From positions 44,107,593-44,171,592 of the forward strand of contig NC_079496.1 in the NCBI RefSeq assembly GCF_030052815.1: a DNA stretch of 64,000 nucleotides, written 5' to 3'. How positions within the stretch are numbered: the stretch's first letter is position 1; each line of letters starts with the position of its first letter. A program made the translations under genes and the position numbers. Shown here piece after piece: positions 33,611-46,782 of this stretch. This DNA comes from Hevea brasiliensis (lineage: Eukaryota > Streptophyta > Magnoliopsida > Malpighiales > Euphorbiaceae). The notes under the pieces are model-generated. The model made no database searches, was not told the origin of the DNA, and was given only the letters and a program-made list of their open reading frames with translations.

Positions 33611-34330
33611 TATTGGTATTTATCCATCTACTGAAATTTCACATCTTTTCTAAGTAGCTTGGTCAATGGAGATGCCAACATTGAAAATCCCTTCACAAAC
33701 CGACGGTAGTATCCAGCTAAACCCAGGAAACTGCGAATCTCTGTGATATTTCTGGGTGGCCTCTAATTAAAGACAACTTCAATCTTACTTGGATCTACCT
33801 TGATGCCCTCTTTTGATACTACATGCCCCAAGAAAGATATTTCCTTCAGCCAAAATTCACACTTCGACAATTTGGCATATAGCTATTTCTCCCTTAAAGT
33901 CTGCAGTACAATCCGCAGATGTCTATCATGCTCTTCTGCACTCCTCGAATAGATCAATATATCATCTATGAATACCACAACAAACTGGTCGAGGTATGGT
34001 CTGAAGATAATGTTCATCAGATCCATAAAAGCAGCCGGAGCATTAGTTAACCCGAATGGCATGACTAAGAACTCGTAATGGCCATAGCGGGTTCTAAAGG
34101 CAGTTTTAGGAATACTCTGCTCTTGTTCTTTCAGCTGATAATAACCTGATCTTAGGCCAATTTTAGAGAACACAGCTGCACCCATCAACTGATCAAATAA
34201 GTCATCAATGCGGGGTAATGGGTATCTATTCTTTATTGTTACCTTATTCAACTGCCTATAGTCAATACATAAGTGGAGAGTGCCATCCTTCTTCTTAACA
34301 AACAACACTAGCACTCCCTAAGGTGACACA
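33611..34330 (-). pseudogene. Element B reverse transcriptase, broken
   Basis: 34314-33883 (143 codons) has [32 protein letters not shown] and the active site FIDD (residues 115-118). The first catalytic Asp, normally in KIDLRSGY, is Gly here ([10 protein letters not shown]). After a stop at 33883 the thumb region continues to 33640 with further stops. The upstream edge at 34321 also meets a stop. Confidence 0.85.
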
Positions 34331-34458
34331 CTAGGGCAGATAAAGCCCTTGTCAAGTAATTCTTGCAACTGCATTTTCAACTCTTTCAATTATGCAGGTG
34401 CCATTTTATACGGTGTTATGGAGATTAGGTCCACACCAGGCATAACATCAATTTCAAA

Positions 34459-35059
34459 CTACACCTCTCCTTCTGGAGGTAATCCTGGTAATTCATCAGG
34501 AAATACATCCGGAAAGTCACATACTGTAGAGATGTCCCTCAATGCTGGACTCCCCACTCGGGTGTCTATCACATGTGCCAAGTATGCTTCACACCCCTTT
34601 CTGATCATCCTTCTGGCTACTGCAGTCGAAATGATGTTTGATGGCAGTGAATGCCTCTCCCCATGTATTACCACATCACCGTATAAAGGGAGACCAAAAG
34701 TGACTGTCTTGATCTCTGATCCAATCATGGCGTGATGCCTGGCTAACCAATTCATGCCCAAGATGATATCATAATCTCTGAAGGGCATTTCAATCAAATC
34801 TGACAGAAAAAACATGTCCTTGGATCACCAAAGGACAGTCTCTATAAATTTTGTTGACCCGAACCTCTTGTCCTAACGGAACAGTTACTAGCACTTCAAA
34901 ACCCATTTGGACACATGGAACAACAAGTGAACTGACTATGCTAGCACTAATATATGAATGGGTTGAACCCGGATCAAACAACACAAATACTTCTTGATCA
35001 GAGATAGAGCATGTACCACCTACAACATCAGAAGTCTCAGCCTCTTCTCGCTGTCTCAT
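34459..35059 (-). pseudogene. Element B protease, split by a frameshift
   Basis: 35059-34790 encodes VLFDPGSTHSYIS, the aspartic protease motif D-P-G-S. The frame switches near 34810 to 34815-34459, which has YDIILGMNWLARHHA and ends in the pro-RT linker VFPDELPGLPPE. Both halves are otherwise well kept. Confidence 0.85.
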
Positions 35060-35099
35060 CGTATAAACTATGGCTGAAGCACTTCCTTATGTTGACTGA

Positions 35100-36345
35100 C
35101 CAACCGTACCCTAGCTGCCAGAAGCAGTGCCTCTACCTCTGCCTCTTCCTCTACCAACTGATTGTGAACCTCTGGGAGCAGGACTCTGAATAGATCCTTC
35201 GGTAGTAGTAGGAGCTGGACCATATCTCGGAGCACTAGTACAGTCCTTAGCAAGATGACCCTTGCCTCCACAATTAAACAAGCTCCAGTGGCCCAATAGC
35301 ATTCTCCCCCATGAATCTTGCCACAAGTCTCATAGGGGCGGGCAGGATATGAACCCCTGCTCGACTGCTAACCAGACCTAGGGGGTCTTTGTCCAGAAAA
35401 TCTGCCTTTTCCAAATCTTCCACCTCGACCCCTGTTGGGTCTACTAAATTTCTTTCTCTTCCCAGAATTACCACAAGAACTTTGTTCAACTGATTTTTCC
35501 CCCTTGTTTTTCGCTGATTTTTCAACTTTTTTTTATTTTTCTTTTGTTGGGGTTGCTTCTGATTCAAATCTCTCCAACTCAAGTGCTTGAGATATGAGTT
35601 CTGAAAAATTGCTGTGTCTGAATCCCACTACTTGCATCCTCAAACTAGGCTTCAAACCAATCTCAAATCTCTGACACCTTGCCTTGCTGGTAGAAAGGAG
35701 ACTCCCAGCATAGTGACTTAAGCAGGGAAACTCCCTCTCATATTCTGCCATTGATCGGTTCCCTTGCTTCAAACTAAAAAATTCTTGCAATTTTTTGATC
35801 AACATATGCATCTGGGATGTATTTCTGTCTGAATTCTCTGATGAAGTCATCCCAGGTCAATACTGGTGGCTCAGCTAAGCTGTGGGGGATGGTCTTCCAC
35901 CAATCATACTCATCCCTTTGTAGTAGTGACACAGAATATTTAAACTTCAGTTCATCTTAGCAGTGCAGCTTCTTAAATACTCTATCCATCCTTTCAAGCC
36001 ATTGCTCTGCCTCTAAAGGGTCTACTGTACCCTTAAATTCAGTAGTTCCATACTTCAATAACTTATCATACTGTCTGGCTGGAGGCAGTGGTTGTACCAC
36101 AGGTGTCTGAGGTGGAGCTTGAGCCGGCATACCCCCAGCCATTTGTTGAAACATCGCAGCCATCTGTTATGCGAACTGTGCAGGAAACTGCAGCATTTGT
36201 GGGGCTAGTGCTACTGACCCACTGACATTCTGTAGAGCTGGGGCTTCCCCTTGTGCCTCAGCTTCAACAGATTGCTCGACTGAGTGATCCCCTTCTTCCA
36301 CTTCAGTCTGAAGTTGGGGTATCTCCTGAACAAGTAAAACATGGA
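35100..36345 (-). pseudogene. Element B gag, broken
   Basis: Fragments in order: an acidic head to about 36180, then a stop; MAAMFQQMAGG to EAEQWLERMDRVFKK (36163-35957); the capsid piece with LKQGNRSMAEYEREF (35850-35533); a Lys/Gln-rich part (35582-35274); and a zinc knuckle at about 35280 reading NCGGKGHLAKDC, in which the first Cys of CX2CX4HX4C has become Leu. A Gly/Arg repeat follows. Several frameshifts and stops separate the parts. Confidence 0.8.
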
Positions 36346-36466
36346 GATTTCCCTACGTTAGTTCATATATATGATGTAATGCACTGTATGTAATAAATAT
36401 GGACATTGAGCAGTTGTACTTAACAAGGAAAGACACAAATTCTCAAGTTAAAACGTACTTCAAAAA

Positions 36467-36481
36467 TTTGCTCTGATACCA
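36467..36481 (-). other. Primer binding site of element B
   Basis: TGGTATCAGAGCAAA on the minus strand is the plant initiator-Met tRNA site, eight bases inside the LTR. Confidence 0.9.
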
Positions 36482-38500
36482 CTAAAACATGTCACACCTT
36501 ACCCCTCTGTAAGGCATAGCATGATCCCGTAGAATACCTAATGAACTACCAAACTTCACCTATTGATAACTCATAAAGTACCCTATAAGGGATTTTAAAA
36601 CAATTTTCTTACTTTTGATAAGTGGTGAGCATTTTCTAATAGGTATTAAAATATTTAATTAAAGTTGGAAACTAGTTATAATTTTTAGCCCATTTTATTT
36701 TTCCGCAAATTTTATAAAAATTTCGATAGAGTGCTGTCTGTATTTTGAGAAAACAGTTCTTCAAATACTAGAAAAAAGCACTTCCAATAATTTTTCTCAA
36801 CAACTTCTTCAAATTCACAATAAATCTCAACCAATTTCTCAAGTTTCAAAATTCAACAATCCTCATTTCTCAATTTCCAAAAAAATTCAATAATCATCAA
36901 GATACTATCAATCAACTTCATTCAAATTAAAATAAAATATTCATTCATATTTCATTAAAGATAAACAATTTATATGTACATCATACTAAAAATTTACATT
37001 AAAAGAAATTCAAACTAAATTTTAATACAAACTTTGTACAAGCTGCTTAATACCAATTTTACATGTCCATATATTTACGTGCATTAGATACATCAAAATA
37101 AATATTTACAGTTGGGGTATGAATTATACCCGTTAACTTCAAGCAGGTAGGTCCTCAATCCTCGTGACTCGATCTGCTTGCTCCTCTAGTCTCTAAATCG
37201 ATGATAATATGACCATCGCTCAGTACTAGGACTCAGTGGTGCACAACATACTAAAATAATCTTTATGCAGATTTAAATCACATTTATTCAAAAATTGGAT
37301 TGAACATGAGAATTATATACAAAACATGAAGTATGAGATTTTAATCTAAACAAGTTCATTTCAAAGTATCAAAACACATTTCATAAAGCCCACAGTTATA
37401 TCATGCCATTCGAAACAAATATAATCTCAATAGCCAGAGGCTAAGGAGAAGTCACATCACAAGGCTAGCTAGCTCAAATATATGGATATCCATTCAATTT
37501 CTTCTTCTACTGGCACACACCTCAACACTTCAGCCAGAGAAGGAATCAAAATTCGAAACTGATTACCCCCACCAGTCATGCTAGTAAGGTGTTCAAATAT
37601 ATGGTCATGACACTGTGGTTTCAAAACTTATCTTAACAATTTACTAACATTGCCATTTCAAATATACACAAATAAATTTCGACAATTTAAATCAAAAGCA
37701 TCATAATAATGTCACAATTCAATATTTCAAATTCTTTAAAATAATATGCAGAGGATAATTTACAAAAATTATACATTGTGCACAAACCTTAAGCGAGTCA
37801 CCTCTTGGCCTTGACTCGATTCCTCGGGTTCTTTCCCGGTGTTCTTTTTCACTAAAACACACAGTTTCACAGTGTTTCAGTATCATAACTTATCATAATT
37901 CCAAAAATAAATTTAAATTCACTTTTACCTAGCTCTAATGTGCTAAACTCGATGTTCTTTAAATTTTGTGTTTTGGGGTTACTATTCACTGCACTATTCA
38001 AGTCAATTTGTTGACTTTCTAAGGCTTAATAGGTATGGGAATTCCAAATTCACCCACATACCACATTTTGGTCTCTAAATTTGTTGGTTTTGGTTGTTTA
38101 CTCAAATTCTTAGTCTTTTAGGCAAATTTGCAAATTTTCAATTTTAGTGTCTTAAGTTGCACTGTTCTATTGGTCATTTTTCTATTAGAATTTGGCAAAA
38201 CTTCCTTCATATAAAATGTTCCCTACTGTCTTAAGTTTATTTTTCTTTTTGAATCATACCAATTGGAGTTTTGTAGCTCAAGTTATAGCTATTTGAACTA
38301 TGGCTACCGGATTAGACTTAACCCAAATTTCTGGGCAAATTCTGGTTCTGGCAGTTTTAGGTCACCAAATTTAGGTGGCTAAATGACTTGGTTAAGGGCA
38401 TAATTTGGGTTTGTATTCTTCATGAAATTTTTAGGTTTATATCTCAACTTTCCACTGGTAAAATTTCAGGTCATTTAGACCTGCCTAGCTCAAGTTATGG

Positions 38501-38527
38501 CCAAATGAACAAATACTGTTCATTTGG
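38501..38527. repeat. Conserved hairpin in right LTR of B
   Basis: CCAAATGAAC and GTTCATTTGG form a perfect 10-bp stem around a 7-base loop. The same hairpin recurs in LTRs H, F and, imperfectly, A. Confidence 0.7.
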
Positions 38528-39786
38528 TCAGTTTGTACATGTTAGACTGAGAATTTCCGGATTTGGTCAATTTGTTCTCTAGGTTTTAGTCACTTTTTGG
38601 GCATGCTTCCTAAATGAAAATTGTGTCATTTTGTGTCTATTTTCATTCCCAATTGGTCTCATACCAATTGGACTTGCAAATTTTCAGTTTTAGTCCCTTA
38701 AAGGGACCTTGGTCCTGCTGTCTGCAGCATGACCACATTGAATTCGAATTTAACCTCAACTCCAACACTTCCAACACACTTCATTTGGTAAAAAATGACC
38801 ATTTCTCACCTCAACTAGGTTAACCACATCATTTCACTATTTCTCCACATTTTGTCTCCCAAACCCTAGGTGTCCAAAACCCTAGTTCACCAATTAATTG
38901 CATTTAACCAATTCAATGCATTTAATCATAATCATTCCACACAATTAAGCTCACATACACTTTTAAATCCACCAAATTCATGCATAAATATATCAAAACC
39001 CTAGTTGCCGAAATTCAACTTGGTCCTTCACAAATGTTTTCTTTTGATTTACTTAGTTTCTATGTTCATTTAAGTAACTAAACATGCACTTAAAATAAAA
39101 AATTGAAAGTTAGAATACCAACCTTAGGTAAAGTCTTTGATCTTTAATTTTTCTTCCAATTTCTCACTTTTTCTTTCCTCTATTCTTCCTTTCTATGGTA
39201 ATTTAGAAGTTTTCTAGGGTTCAAGGTTAAAATTTATGGGAAAGATTCAAGTTATTCAAGCTTGAATAACTCATCAATGGTGGACAAGTATGGAGTTTAG
39301 AGAGAGGGAAGTTTCGGCTAGCTTGAAGAAAGAAGAAGGAAAATGAATTTTGTTTATTTAATTTGTATATTTATCTTCTAATTGACTTAGTCAAATTATT
39401 AAGTAATGAAAAATTATTTATGACCTCAAGTACGATGTCACCATGATGATGTCATAACCTTTTCAACTTTTCTTTTTCTTCTTTTTTTTTCATTTATTTT
39501 TCTATTAGTTCGTTAATTTAATTCCCGACTCCGAAATTTTCTTTTCTCCAATTTTATTTGACAGTTAGGTCAGGAGTCAGCTCTCGGGGTCAATTGACCA
39601 AATTGCCCCTTGCCGGTTTAACCCGGTTTGCAAATAATTAAATATTTCTTTTGGCTTTCTGACCTAATTATTTGACTGGCTTAGCAGTTCTTTTTCGTGA
39701 TTTTCTCTTTTTCACTGTGTTCACAATAGTGTTAAGGACAGCGGTGTCACATTTTACGGTTCGAAATTTGAGTTTAAATCGACTTC

Positions 39787-39842
39787 GCAATCCTTCCCGA
39801 GAAGGTCACCCATCGCTGTGACTCTCGGCTCATTTAACTTCT
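39787..39842 (-). promoter_or_regulatory. 5S-rRNA-like segment, right LTR of B
   Basis: The minus strand reads AAGTTAAATGAGCCGAGAGT then CGATGGGTGACCTTCTCG and GGAAGG. It lies about 170 bp from the LTR's transcriptional 5' end. Confidence 0.65.
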
Positions 39843-40011
39843 TATGTTCTGTTTTTCTTATTTATACTTAACTAATTGGCAATTACTAATTATTTGTGTT
39901 TATTGCTTATCTAGTTGACTTAAGTGTGGTTCTAATCCCCTTAATTATCCGGACAGGCTCCGCTCACCTGAACAGTGAAATATACCAGGCTATACAAGTA
40001 GGGGTGTTACA

Positions 40012-40212
40012 TGAGTCATGATGATGCAATTAAAAAAAAAATTTCACCAATCACAAATGGCCAAGCTTAAGGATAAAAGCCAAATTAGAGATAAATTAAA
40101 TTAAAAACTATCATCTTCTTCCTTTACTCCAAAGTGGCCGAACCATCACTATTAGAGACCTCTATTTTTGCTTGCTTCTTCTTCCATTTTCACTTGAAAT
40201 CTCACCTAAAAC
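40012..40212 (+). mobile_element. Element A LTR, piece between B and F
   Basis: A 201-bp stretch squeezed between two insertions. It joins 61504 onward once F is removed (TSD AAAAC at 40208-40212). I assign it to the LTR of A because the joined sequence runs on to an LTR end and PBS. No coding sequence is seen. Confidence 0.6.
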
Positions 40213-41306
40213 TGTAACACCCCTCACCCGACTACAGTGTAGCCGAGCAAGGCATGCTTTATTCAGTGCCAGAGCACCCTATCTTATCTTACTTTATTCC
40301 TTTAATCATTTTCAAGTCATTATCTTTTAATATCAATCATTTTTCGACAAAGAAACTAACGGAGTTTCCCCTATTTTATTATCGTTTGACGTGTTTCACT
40401 ATTCATCTGTTTGAAAATTTCAATAATATTTTTTTTCAATGAAAATATCATTCATACTCATCATAGTCATCTCACATTCAATTCTTGCAAATCACATACT
40501 TATTTGTACAAATTCATTCATTTCCATACATATTCATTAATTTACACAATTTCATAATTTACATGATATATAAATTAACTACATATGAACTAATCAATTT
40601 ATTAATTTCATCACATAAATATTACTTATAAATTCTTAGTTTACATTACAACATACGAAATATTTTTACATACAAAATACATAATGTGATCTACATGGGC
40701 CTTAGCTACATGCATTGCTGAGGAGGTGACAACTTTAAATACTTCTGACACTTCTGCAGATCAGAACTCCAAAATCTCTGTTTAGCATTCACTAGGCTTT
40801 ACCTTCAGTACCTGCGCGAGGAAACAAATCCATCGCCCTAAGCATTGCTGCTTAGTGGTGCAATAATATAACAAGAAAATAATATACAATTAAAAAAATG
40901 GATCAAAATTTGGATACTTTGGTATTTAATCTAATTTCATATAATACTGCTAGCATTAACTATCCTTTGTTCTAATTTATTCCTCTTCAGAAGTGCTCAA
41001 TTCTTTCATAATAATTAAATTTTAATATCGTTCCAATTTATTTCAATTCTTTCTGCTAAATAACTAATTTAATTTATTTTAAATGTTCTTACACATTTAT
41101 TTAATTGCATTTTTTTTTCAGTTGCTAATATTATTAACTTATTCAATAAATTTCACTTCCTAAGTAACCTATGACAGGCTGACTAAACTGGATAACGGGT
41201 CATTGGCACTGGACAACGCAGTGCCTCAGGTCATCATACCATGGGACGCGGAACATCAACCACGTTTGCAATCAGAATGGCTAAAAAGCTATGATAACAC
41301 ATAATT

Positions 41307-41406
41307 GGGCATAAAGCCATGAGTGCGGGCATAATGCCATGAGTACAGGCATAATGCCATGAGTGGGGGCATAAAGCCATGAATACAGGCATAAAGCCTT
41401 TCGCAG
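41307..41406. repeat. Five-copy 20-bp tandem repeat, left LTR of F
   Basis: Units of GGGCATAAAGCCATGAGTAC type at exactly 20-bp spacing. GGCATAAAGCC is nearly palindromic. The same array is in F's right LTR and, degenerate and inverted, in A. Confidence 0.85.
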
Positions 41407-42638
41407 TACTGCTAAAACAATACCCTATTGGCATGCCAATCTATCCAATCTGACACACGTGTCTAGGTAATACATGGGCACATAAGTACCATTAAATATT
41501 AATATGTCTTCTTATTTCATCATTTCATTATAAGTTCCAATTAAAATTTATAACGTTTTAATTTTGTTCTTAGCGAAATATAAATTTCTAAATCACAATT
41601 CTGTATAGTTTATACATTCATCACAATTCATACATTCCTTACATCATTCATTTTGGATCTCAATTCACAACAATGGTGTTCATGTACCATTTTACCTTCA
41701 TCATAATTCATTTATTTATTCATTATATCCATACATCATTCATTTTGGATCTCAATTCACAACAATGGTGTTCATGTACCATTGTACTCAAAATACTTTT
41801 TCTTGTCCTTTCTCATTTATACATTCGAAAATCTACTTATGCAATTACAAATTTTATGTTTCAAGTTGAATTACTAATATTTATGAATTCTATTTGTGAT
41901 GGGCATATAAGCCTTAACTACCTATTCACATCAATTAGGTGACTTACTTTTAATGTTTCAAGTAATCCACGAATATTTCATTGATTTCAAATTTATGGCC
42001 TTAATTTCCCTCTATCAATTTTGACTAAGTTGCATAGTCCCCATTTGTCATACAATTCTAAGCATTTAAGCTTAGAATTGGTTCTAGGTCTTCATATTAA
42101 TTTGCTAACCATTTTGATTACTATTCACCTTACTAGTCAATCAAAATGTTGACTTTTTCATACTTAATAGATATGTTAATTCTAATTACACCAAGATCCC
42201 ACATTTTGATTATTACATTTGAGAGTATTAATTGTCAATTGCAATTTAAAGTCCCCTAGATGCATTTCTAAATTTTCAGGTTTTGATTACCTAAGTTTAC
42301 TGTTCCATTAGGCCATTCTACAGTGAGAATTTGGCCAAATGTTCTTCATCAAAGTTGTTCCTTATTGTGTCTAGTTACATTTCTTTTTTTGAATCACTCC
42401 ATTTGGAGTTTTTTAGCTCAAGTTATGGCCTAAAAACCATAATATGCTGGATTGCAATTTTTCCAAAATTTATGAGCAGAATCAATTTTGTAATTTTTTG
42501 TACACTGACTGCAAGTCAGTTTTCGGACATGTTATGGTCAAAATTTGGGTTTGTTTTCTTCATGAAAGTTTTAGGGCTATGTCTCAGCTTTCTACTGGTA
42601 AAAATTCAGGTCAATTGGATCTTTATACACTAAGTTAT

Positions 42639-42669
42639 GACCAAATGAATGAATACTGTTCATTTGGTC
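42639..42669. repeat. Conserved hairpin, left LTR of F
   Basis: GACCAAATGAA and TTCATTTGGTC form an 11-bp perfect stem with a 9-base loop. Confidence 0.7.
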
Positions 42670-42998
42670 ATTTTGCCCAGGCAGAATGCAAGTCACTCGG
42701 ATTTGGTCAATTTTTAGGGCATACTAAGTTTGTTTTCTGGACAGGTTTCCTTCACCAAAGTTGTGCCATTATGTGTCTAATTTCATGTCCAATTGGTCTT
42801 GCACCAATTGAACCTATACAACTCAAATTACAGCTGCCCAAACATGCTGGACTCACATATAGACCTGCAGTGCACACTGGACAGCGTACATAACCTCAAT
42901 TCCCATGGCACAAATCACTTCATTTCCTAATCAAACATAGCCAAATGGTCACTAATTGACCATTACAACTTTAGTTTATGTTCATTTTCATCCAGCAC

Positions 42999-44490
42999 TG
43001 ATAAGTGCAGAATTTATTAATTTTACTCCCATCACATTTAGTGTTTTTAATGTGTTTTTATATTTAATTCAGTTGGTTAAGTATAGTTATCTATTAGGTG
43101 TATGTTTAGAGAGTTGTTGAAATAATTGTGTTAATGGAGAAATTTCACTCTTGCTGTATTTTTCAGGGTTTTGGTGAAGTTTCAGAGCAATACAATGTGT
43201 AAGGAAGCTTGGAAAGGTCGAAGGATTGAAAAGCGTGGTTGATACGAAGTACACGGGCCGTGTAACTTGACCTGTGCAAATCTTGGAGACTAGTGTAACA
43301 TTCTGCAAGAAGAAATCCAGAGAACCAAGGAAGAAACAAAGTACACGAGCCGTGTAACTTGACCCGTGTAAATCCTGGAGACCTGTGTAACTGTCTGTGC
43401 CCATATGAAACATGCCCATTCAGCTCCAGTAAGTTACACGACCCTAGGCCGTGTAGTGATACATGGGTCGTGTATCCGTCGACAATCAGATTCCTAATTT
43501 TGCTCCAGTTGCAGTTTTTTATAGAGACTCTAAAAAAACGTCACCCTAGATCATTTATTATCAATAGAAGAGACAACAGTTGCACCAGGGGGATCGAAAA
43601 TAGAGAGCCTCTCTCGGCATCAGAAAGATTTTCATTCTCCATTCATGCTTTAGATTTCTTTTTTTTATTTTTCTGTAAGCCATGAACATGAGTGGCTAAG
43701 TTTTTAATTCAGTTCAAGGGATTCAAGTTCTTTTGCTTGATTTGTAAGATTAGGTTCTTAACTTAATTTATGTCTTTTTAAATATCTATTGTTTTCTGAT
43801 TTCTTTGTCTTTGACCTATTGAACGATTTGCTAAAAATGCCTATTAGTTAAATGTTTGATTAGATCAATTGCTAGTTTATCTTCACAATCTGTAATTGTT
43901 GTATAAGATTGAACATTAGTAGCAATTAGATTTTATTGATTATGATCTCAGTTTTTTATAATAACCTAAGGAAACAATATGGTGGATTAAATGATTTATG
44001 CTTCATAAATTGTTATTCAGCTTAACTACTTCCTTTTCTTAAAGCAGTTATTAATTTGATGAGGATGGCTTAATACCAACTCAGTTAATAATTAGAGTCA
44101 ATAAGAGTGTTGGGCTCGAATTAATGAGTATAAGGAAGTCAGAGGTTTACCGTGCTGTTTGGTAAATCTACGTTAAGTATTCAATAAGAGATAATTGTTT
44201 TTCTTTTGTCTATGATCAAATCAATGCATTGGAATGTGAATTACCTTGGATTGAAGTTTGTTTAAATTGAGATTTTCATATTTAGTTCTTGAATTTTTGA
44301 TTTCTTTTGATTTTGTGCTACAAACCCCCCCCCCCCAATCTTTGTTTCTTTCATTTTCCATTACACACAAGTGCACGAAAATTAATAATTCAGTATCTAG
44401 GGTTCGACCTGGATTACCACTTGCTGCAGAAAATATTTCATTACTGGTAATTTCAGTTAATGTAATTTCAGATGGATTCCACACCCACCA
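42999..44490 (+). mobile_element. Element G 5' LTR
   Basis: A 1492-bp LTR opening TGATAAGTGCAG and ending CACCCACCA. It contains a run of 12 C (44325-44336) and repeated ACACGGGCCGTGTAACTTGA-like words near 43250-43450. The match to 54724-56212 is high. Confidence 0.92.
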
Positions 44491-44497
44491 AGAATTT

Positions 44498-44515
44498 TGG
44501 CACCGTTACCGGGGA
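44498..44515 (+). other. Primer binding site of element G
   Basis: TGGCACCGTTACCGGGGA is a two-base variant of the classic Athila PBS. It lies seven bases after the LTR's CA. Confidence 0.9.
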
Positions 44516-44825
44516 CTGAAGTTTATTTAATTTCATGCTTTTGGTATTAGATATTTTGTTATTAATTTTGTTTGTGAGTTGTTGCTATTTTCAGGTTTTT
44601 GGAAAAAGGAAAAAAAATAAAATAATTACGGTGTTACTGTTAATTGTTACTCTTCATTAAGGATTTTGGTTGAATTTGGAGGGCAGCTCATACCTATTTT
44701 GAAGGAAACGATGCTCTGATCAAAACCAATCAATCCATAGGATTGTTTGGCCCCATCCTCTTGAGGCCAAATTCAATTGTTTTCTAGGGTTTTATGGCAT
44801 TTTTCTATTTTTACTTTGATTTCTT

Positions 44826-46330
44826 TTGTTTATGAGAAGAACTTCTCAATCTGGTGAGTTGATCTTTGATCCAGAAGTAGAAAAAACAGCTAAACAGTTG
44901 AGAAAATTGGTTAAGCAAGGTAGGCTAATTCCAAGTATATCTGAAGGAGTCCAATCTCCAAAGGAATTAAATTCAGATTCAGATTCAGATTCAAATTCTG
45001 AAAACAAAACCATGGCTGTTAGAACCTTGAAAGAATTGGCTGCTCCTGATCTAAACTAACAGCCTTTGTGTATTCAATACCCTGCTTTAAATGTTGCTTT
45101 TGAGTTAAAATCTAGACTAATCCATTTGTTTCCTAAGTTTCATGGTCTTTCAGGTGAGGATCCACATAAGCATTTAAAAGAATTTCATGTTGTGTGTTGT
45201 CAAGCTTCAGGCTTTCCCTTTTTCACTAGAGGGCACAGCTAAGGATTGGCTGTATTACCTTCCTTCCAGATCTGTCAACTCATGGAATGGGATGAAGTAT
45301 ATATTTTTGGAGAAGTATTTTCCTGCTTCCCGTGCTGCCAACATTAGAAAAGAAATTTGTGGCATCTGACAGTATAATGGAGAGAGCTTATATGAGTACT
45401 GGGAGCGATTTAAGAAGCTGTGTGCAAGCTGTCCCCATCATCAAATAAGTGAGCAGCTGTTGATTCAATATTTCTATGAAGGACTTCTACCAATGGACCG
45501 CAGTATGATAGATGCTGCTAGTGGAGGAGCTTTGGTTAACAAGACACCAGATGAAGCAAGGAGGCTGATTACTAACATGGCAGTAAATTCTCAACAGTTT
45601 GGAATGAGAATGGATCGCACACCTATGAAGGTTAATGAGGTAAGTACATCTAACCTTGAGAAACAAATTTTTGATTTAACTTCTTTAGTGAGGCAATTGG
45701 CTGTAGGGAACATGCAACCTGTTAAGGCATGTGGAATTTGTTCGGGTTCGGGTCATGCTATTGATATGTGTCCTGCATTACAAGAGGATGAATCAATGCA
45801 ACATGCTAATGCAGTAGGACATTATGGACAGCCACAACGCAGTTGTGATCCCTATTCAAATACTTATAATCCAGGATAGCGAGATCATCCCAATTTGAGT
45901 TATAGGAATCAACTGATGCAAAATCGATACCAACAGCAAACACCACAAGTGAATCAAGCACCTCCACCTCTGCCTCCCTCAAATCAATTTATGTCACTTG
46001 ATGAAATTGTTAAGGCTTTGGCTAACAATACCCAACAGTTTCAATAGGAGACCAGAAATAGCATTCAAAACATAGAGAGGCAGATTGGTCAGTTAGCTTC
46101 ATCTGTAAGCAAGCTTGAAGCTCAAGGTTCTGGAAAACTTCCATCACAAACAGTTATGAACCCCAGAGAAAATGCGAGTGCGATACTGTTGTGGAGTGGG
46201 AAAGAAGTTGATAATCAGACTCCATATGAGTTAACGAAAAAGAAGAAGCAAGGAGAAAAAGAGTCTGAAATTGAGGTAAATATTGAACCTAAACTGAATA
46301 AGGTTAATAATTCTGTTCTTCCTCCATTTC
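44826..46330 (+). pseudogene. Element G gag, broken
   Basis: The frame starts near ATG 44832 (MRRTSQSGELIF) and contains TLKELAAPDLN. After a stop at 45057 it continues with the capsid region (FPFSLEGTAKDWLYYLP, 45187-45369) and DEARRLITNMAVNSQQFG (45460-45879). The knuckle CGICSGSGHAIDMC is CX2CX4HX4C-like with its spacing changed. More stops are at 45877 and 46046. 46050-46330 holds the Gln-rich spacer before the protease. Confidence 0.82.
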
Positions 46331-46338
46331 CATAAAGG

Positions 46339-46782
46339 TTGGCTAAAAATAATAAAGAAGAACAAGAGAAAGAAATTTTGGAGACTTTCAGAAAGGTGGA
46401 GGTGAATATACCTTTACTTGATGCGATCAAACAAGTTCCCAAGTATGCTAAATTGCTTAAGGAATTATGCACTACAAAGCGTAAGCTGAGGAATAATGAG
46501 AAGATCAGTGTGGGGGAAAATGTGTCAGCATTAATTCAGCAAAAATTACCCCCTAAGTGTAAGGATCCAGGTTTGTTTTCTATTCCCTGCAGAATAGGTG
46601 ATTCTAAATTTGAATGTGTAATGGCAGATTTAGGAGCATCTATTAATGTTATGTGAAATTCAGTTTTTCAAACTTTAAATTTGGGTTCTTTGAAAGAAAC
46701 CAGTGTCATTATTCAGTTAGCTGATCATTTTAATGCTTACCCATTGGGAGTAGTTGAGGATGTTTTAGTGTAGGTTGGAGAA
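46339..46782 (+). pseudogene. Element G protease, with stops
   Basis: 46339-46656 encodes the lead-in PLLDAIKQVPKYAKLLKELC and the catalytic motif MADLGASINVM. A TGA at 46654 follows at once, and another stop (TAG) is at 46771. The core continues in the same frame (LADHFNAYPLGVVEDVLV) into the next open segment. The active-site Asp is intact. Confidence 0.85.

Larger units (their letters stand above)
31612..36489 (-). mobile_element. Element B internal region (Tekay-like chromovirus)
   Basis: The inside of a minus-strand Ty3/Gypsy chromovirus: gag with a zinc knuckle, protease, RT, RNase H, integrase and chromodomain in the usual order, between a polypurine tract and an initiator-Met PBS. 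Every domain is interrupted by stops or frameshifts. The RT ([13 protein letters not shown]), integrase and chromodomain fit the Del/Tekay branch. Confidence 0.9.
36490..40011 (-). mobile_element. Element B right LTR (its 5' LTR), complete
   Basis: A 3522-bp LTR from TGTCACACCT to GGGGTGTTACA. It has the same ends and opening sequence as solo LTR H and more distantly as D. It is AT-rich with only chance ORFs. It holds a conserved hairpin at 38501 and a 5S-like segment at 39787. The following TGAGT (40012-40016) is the candidate TSD; its partner lies outside the window. Confidence 0.9.

Noticed and set aside
43250..43460. Repeated ACACGGGCCGTGTAACTTGA-type words as a regulatory array
   Set aside because: They are irregular in spacing, GC-palindromic and found only in the Athila LTRs; nothing links them to a known site.
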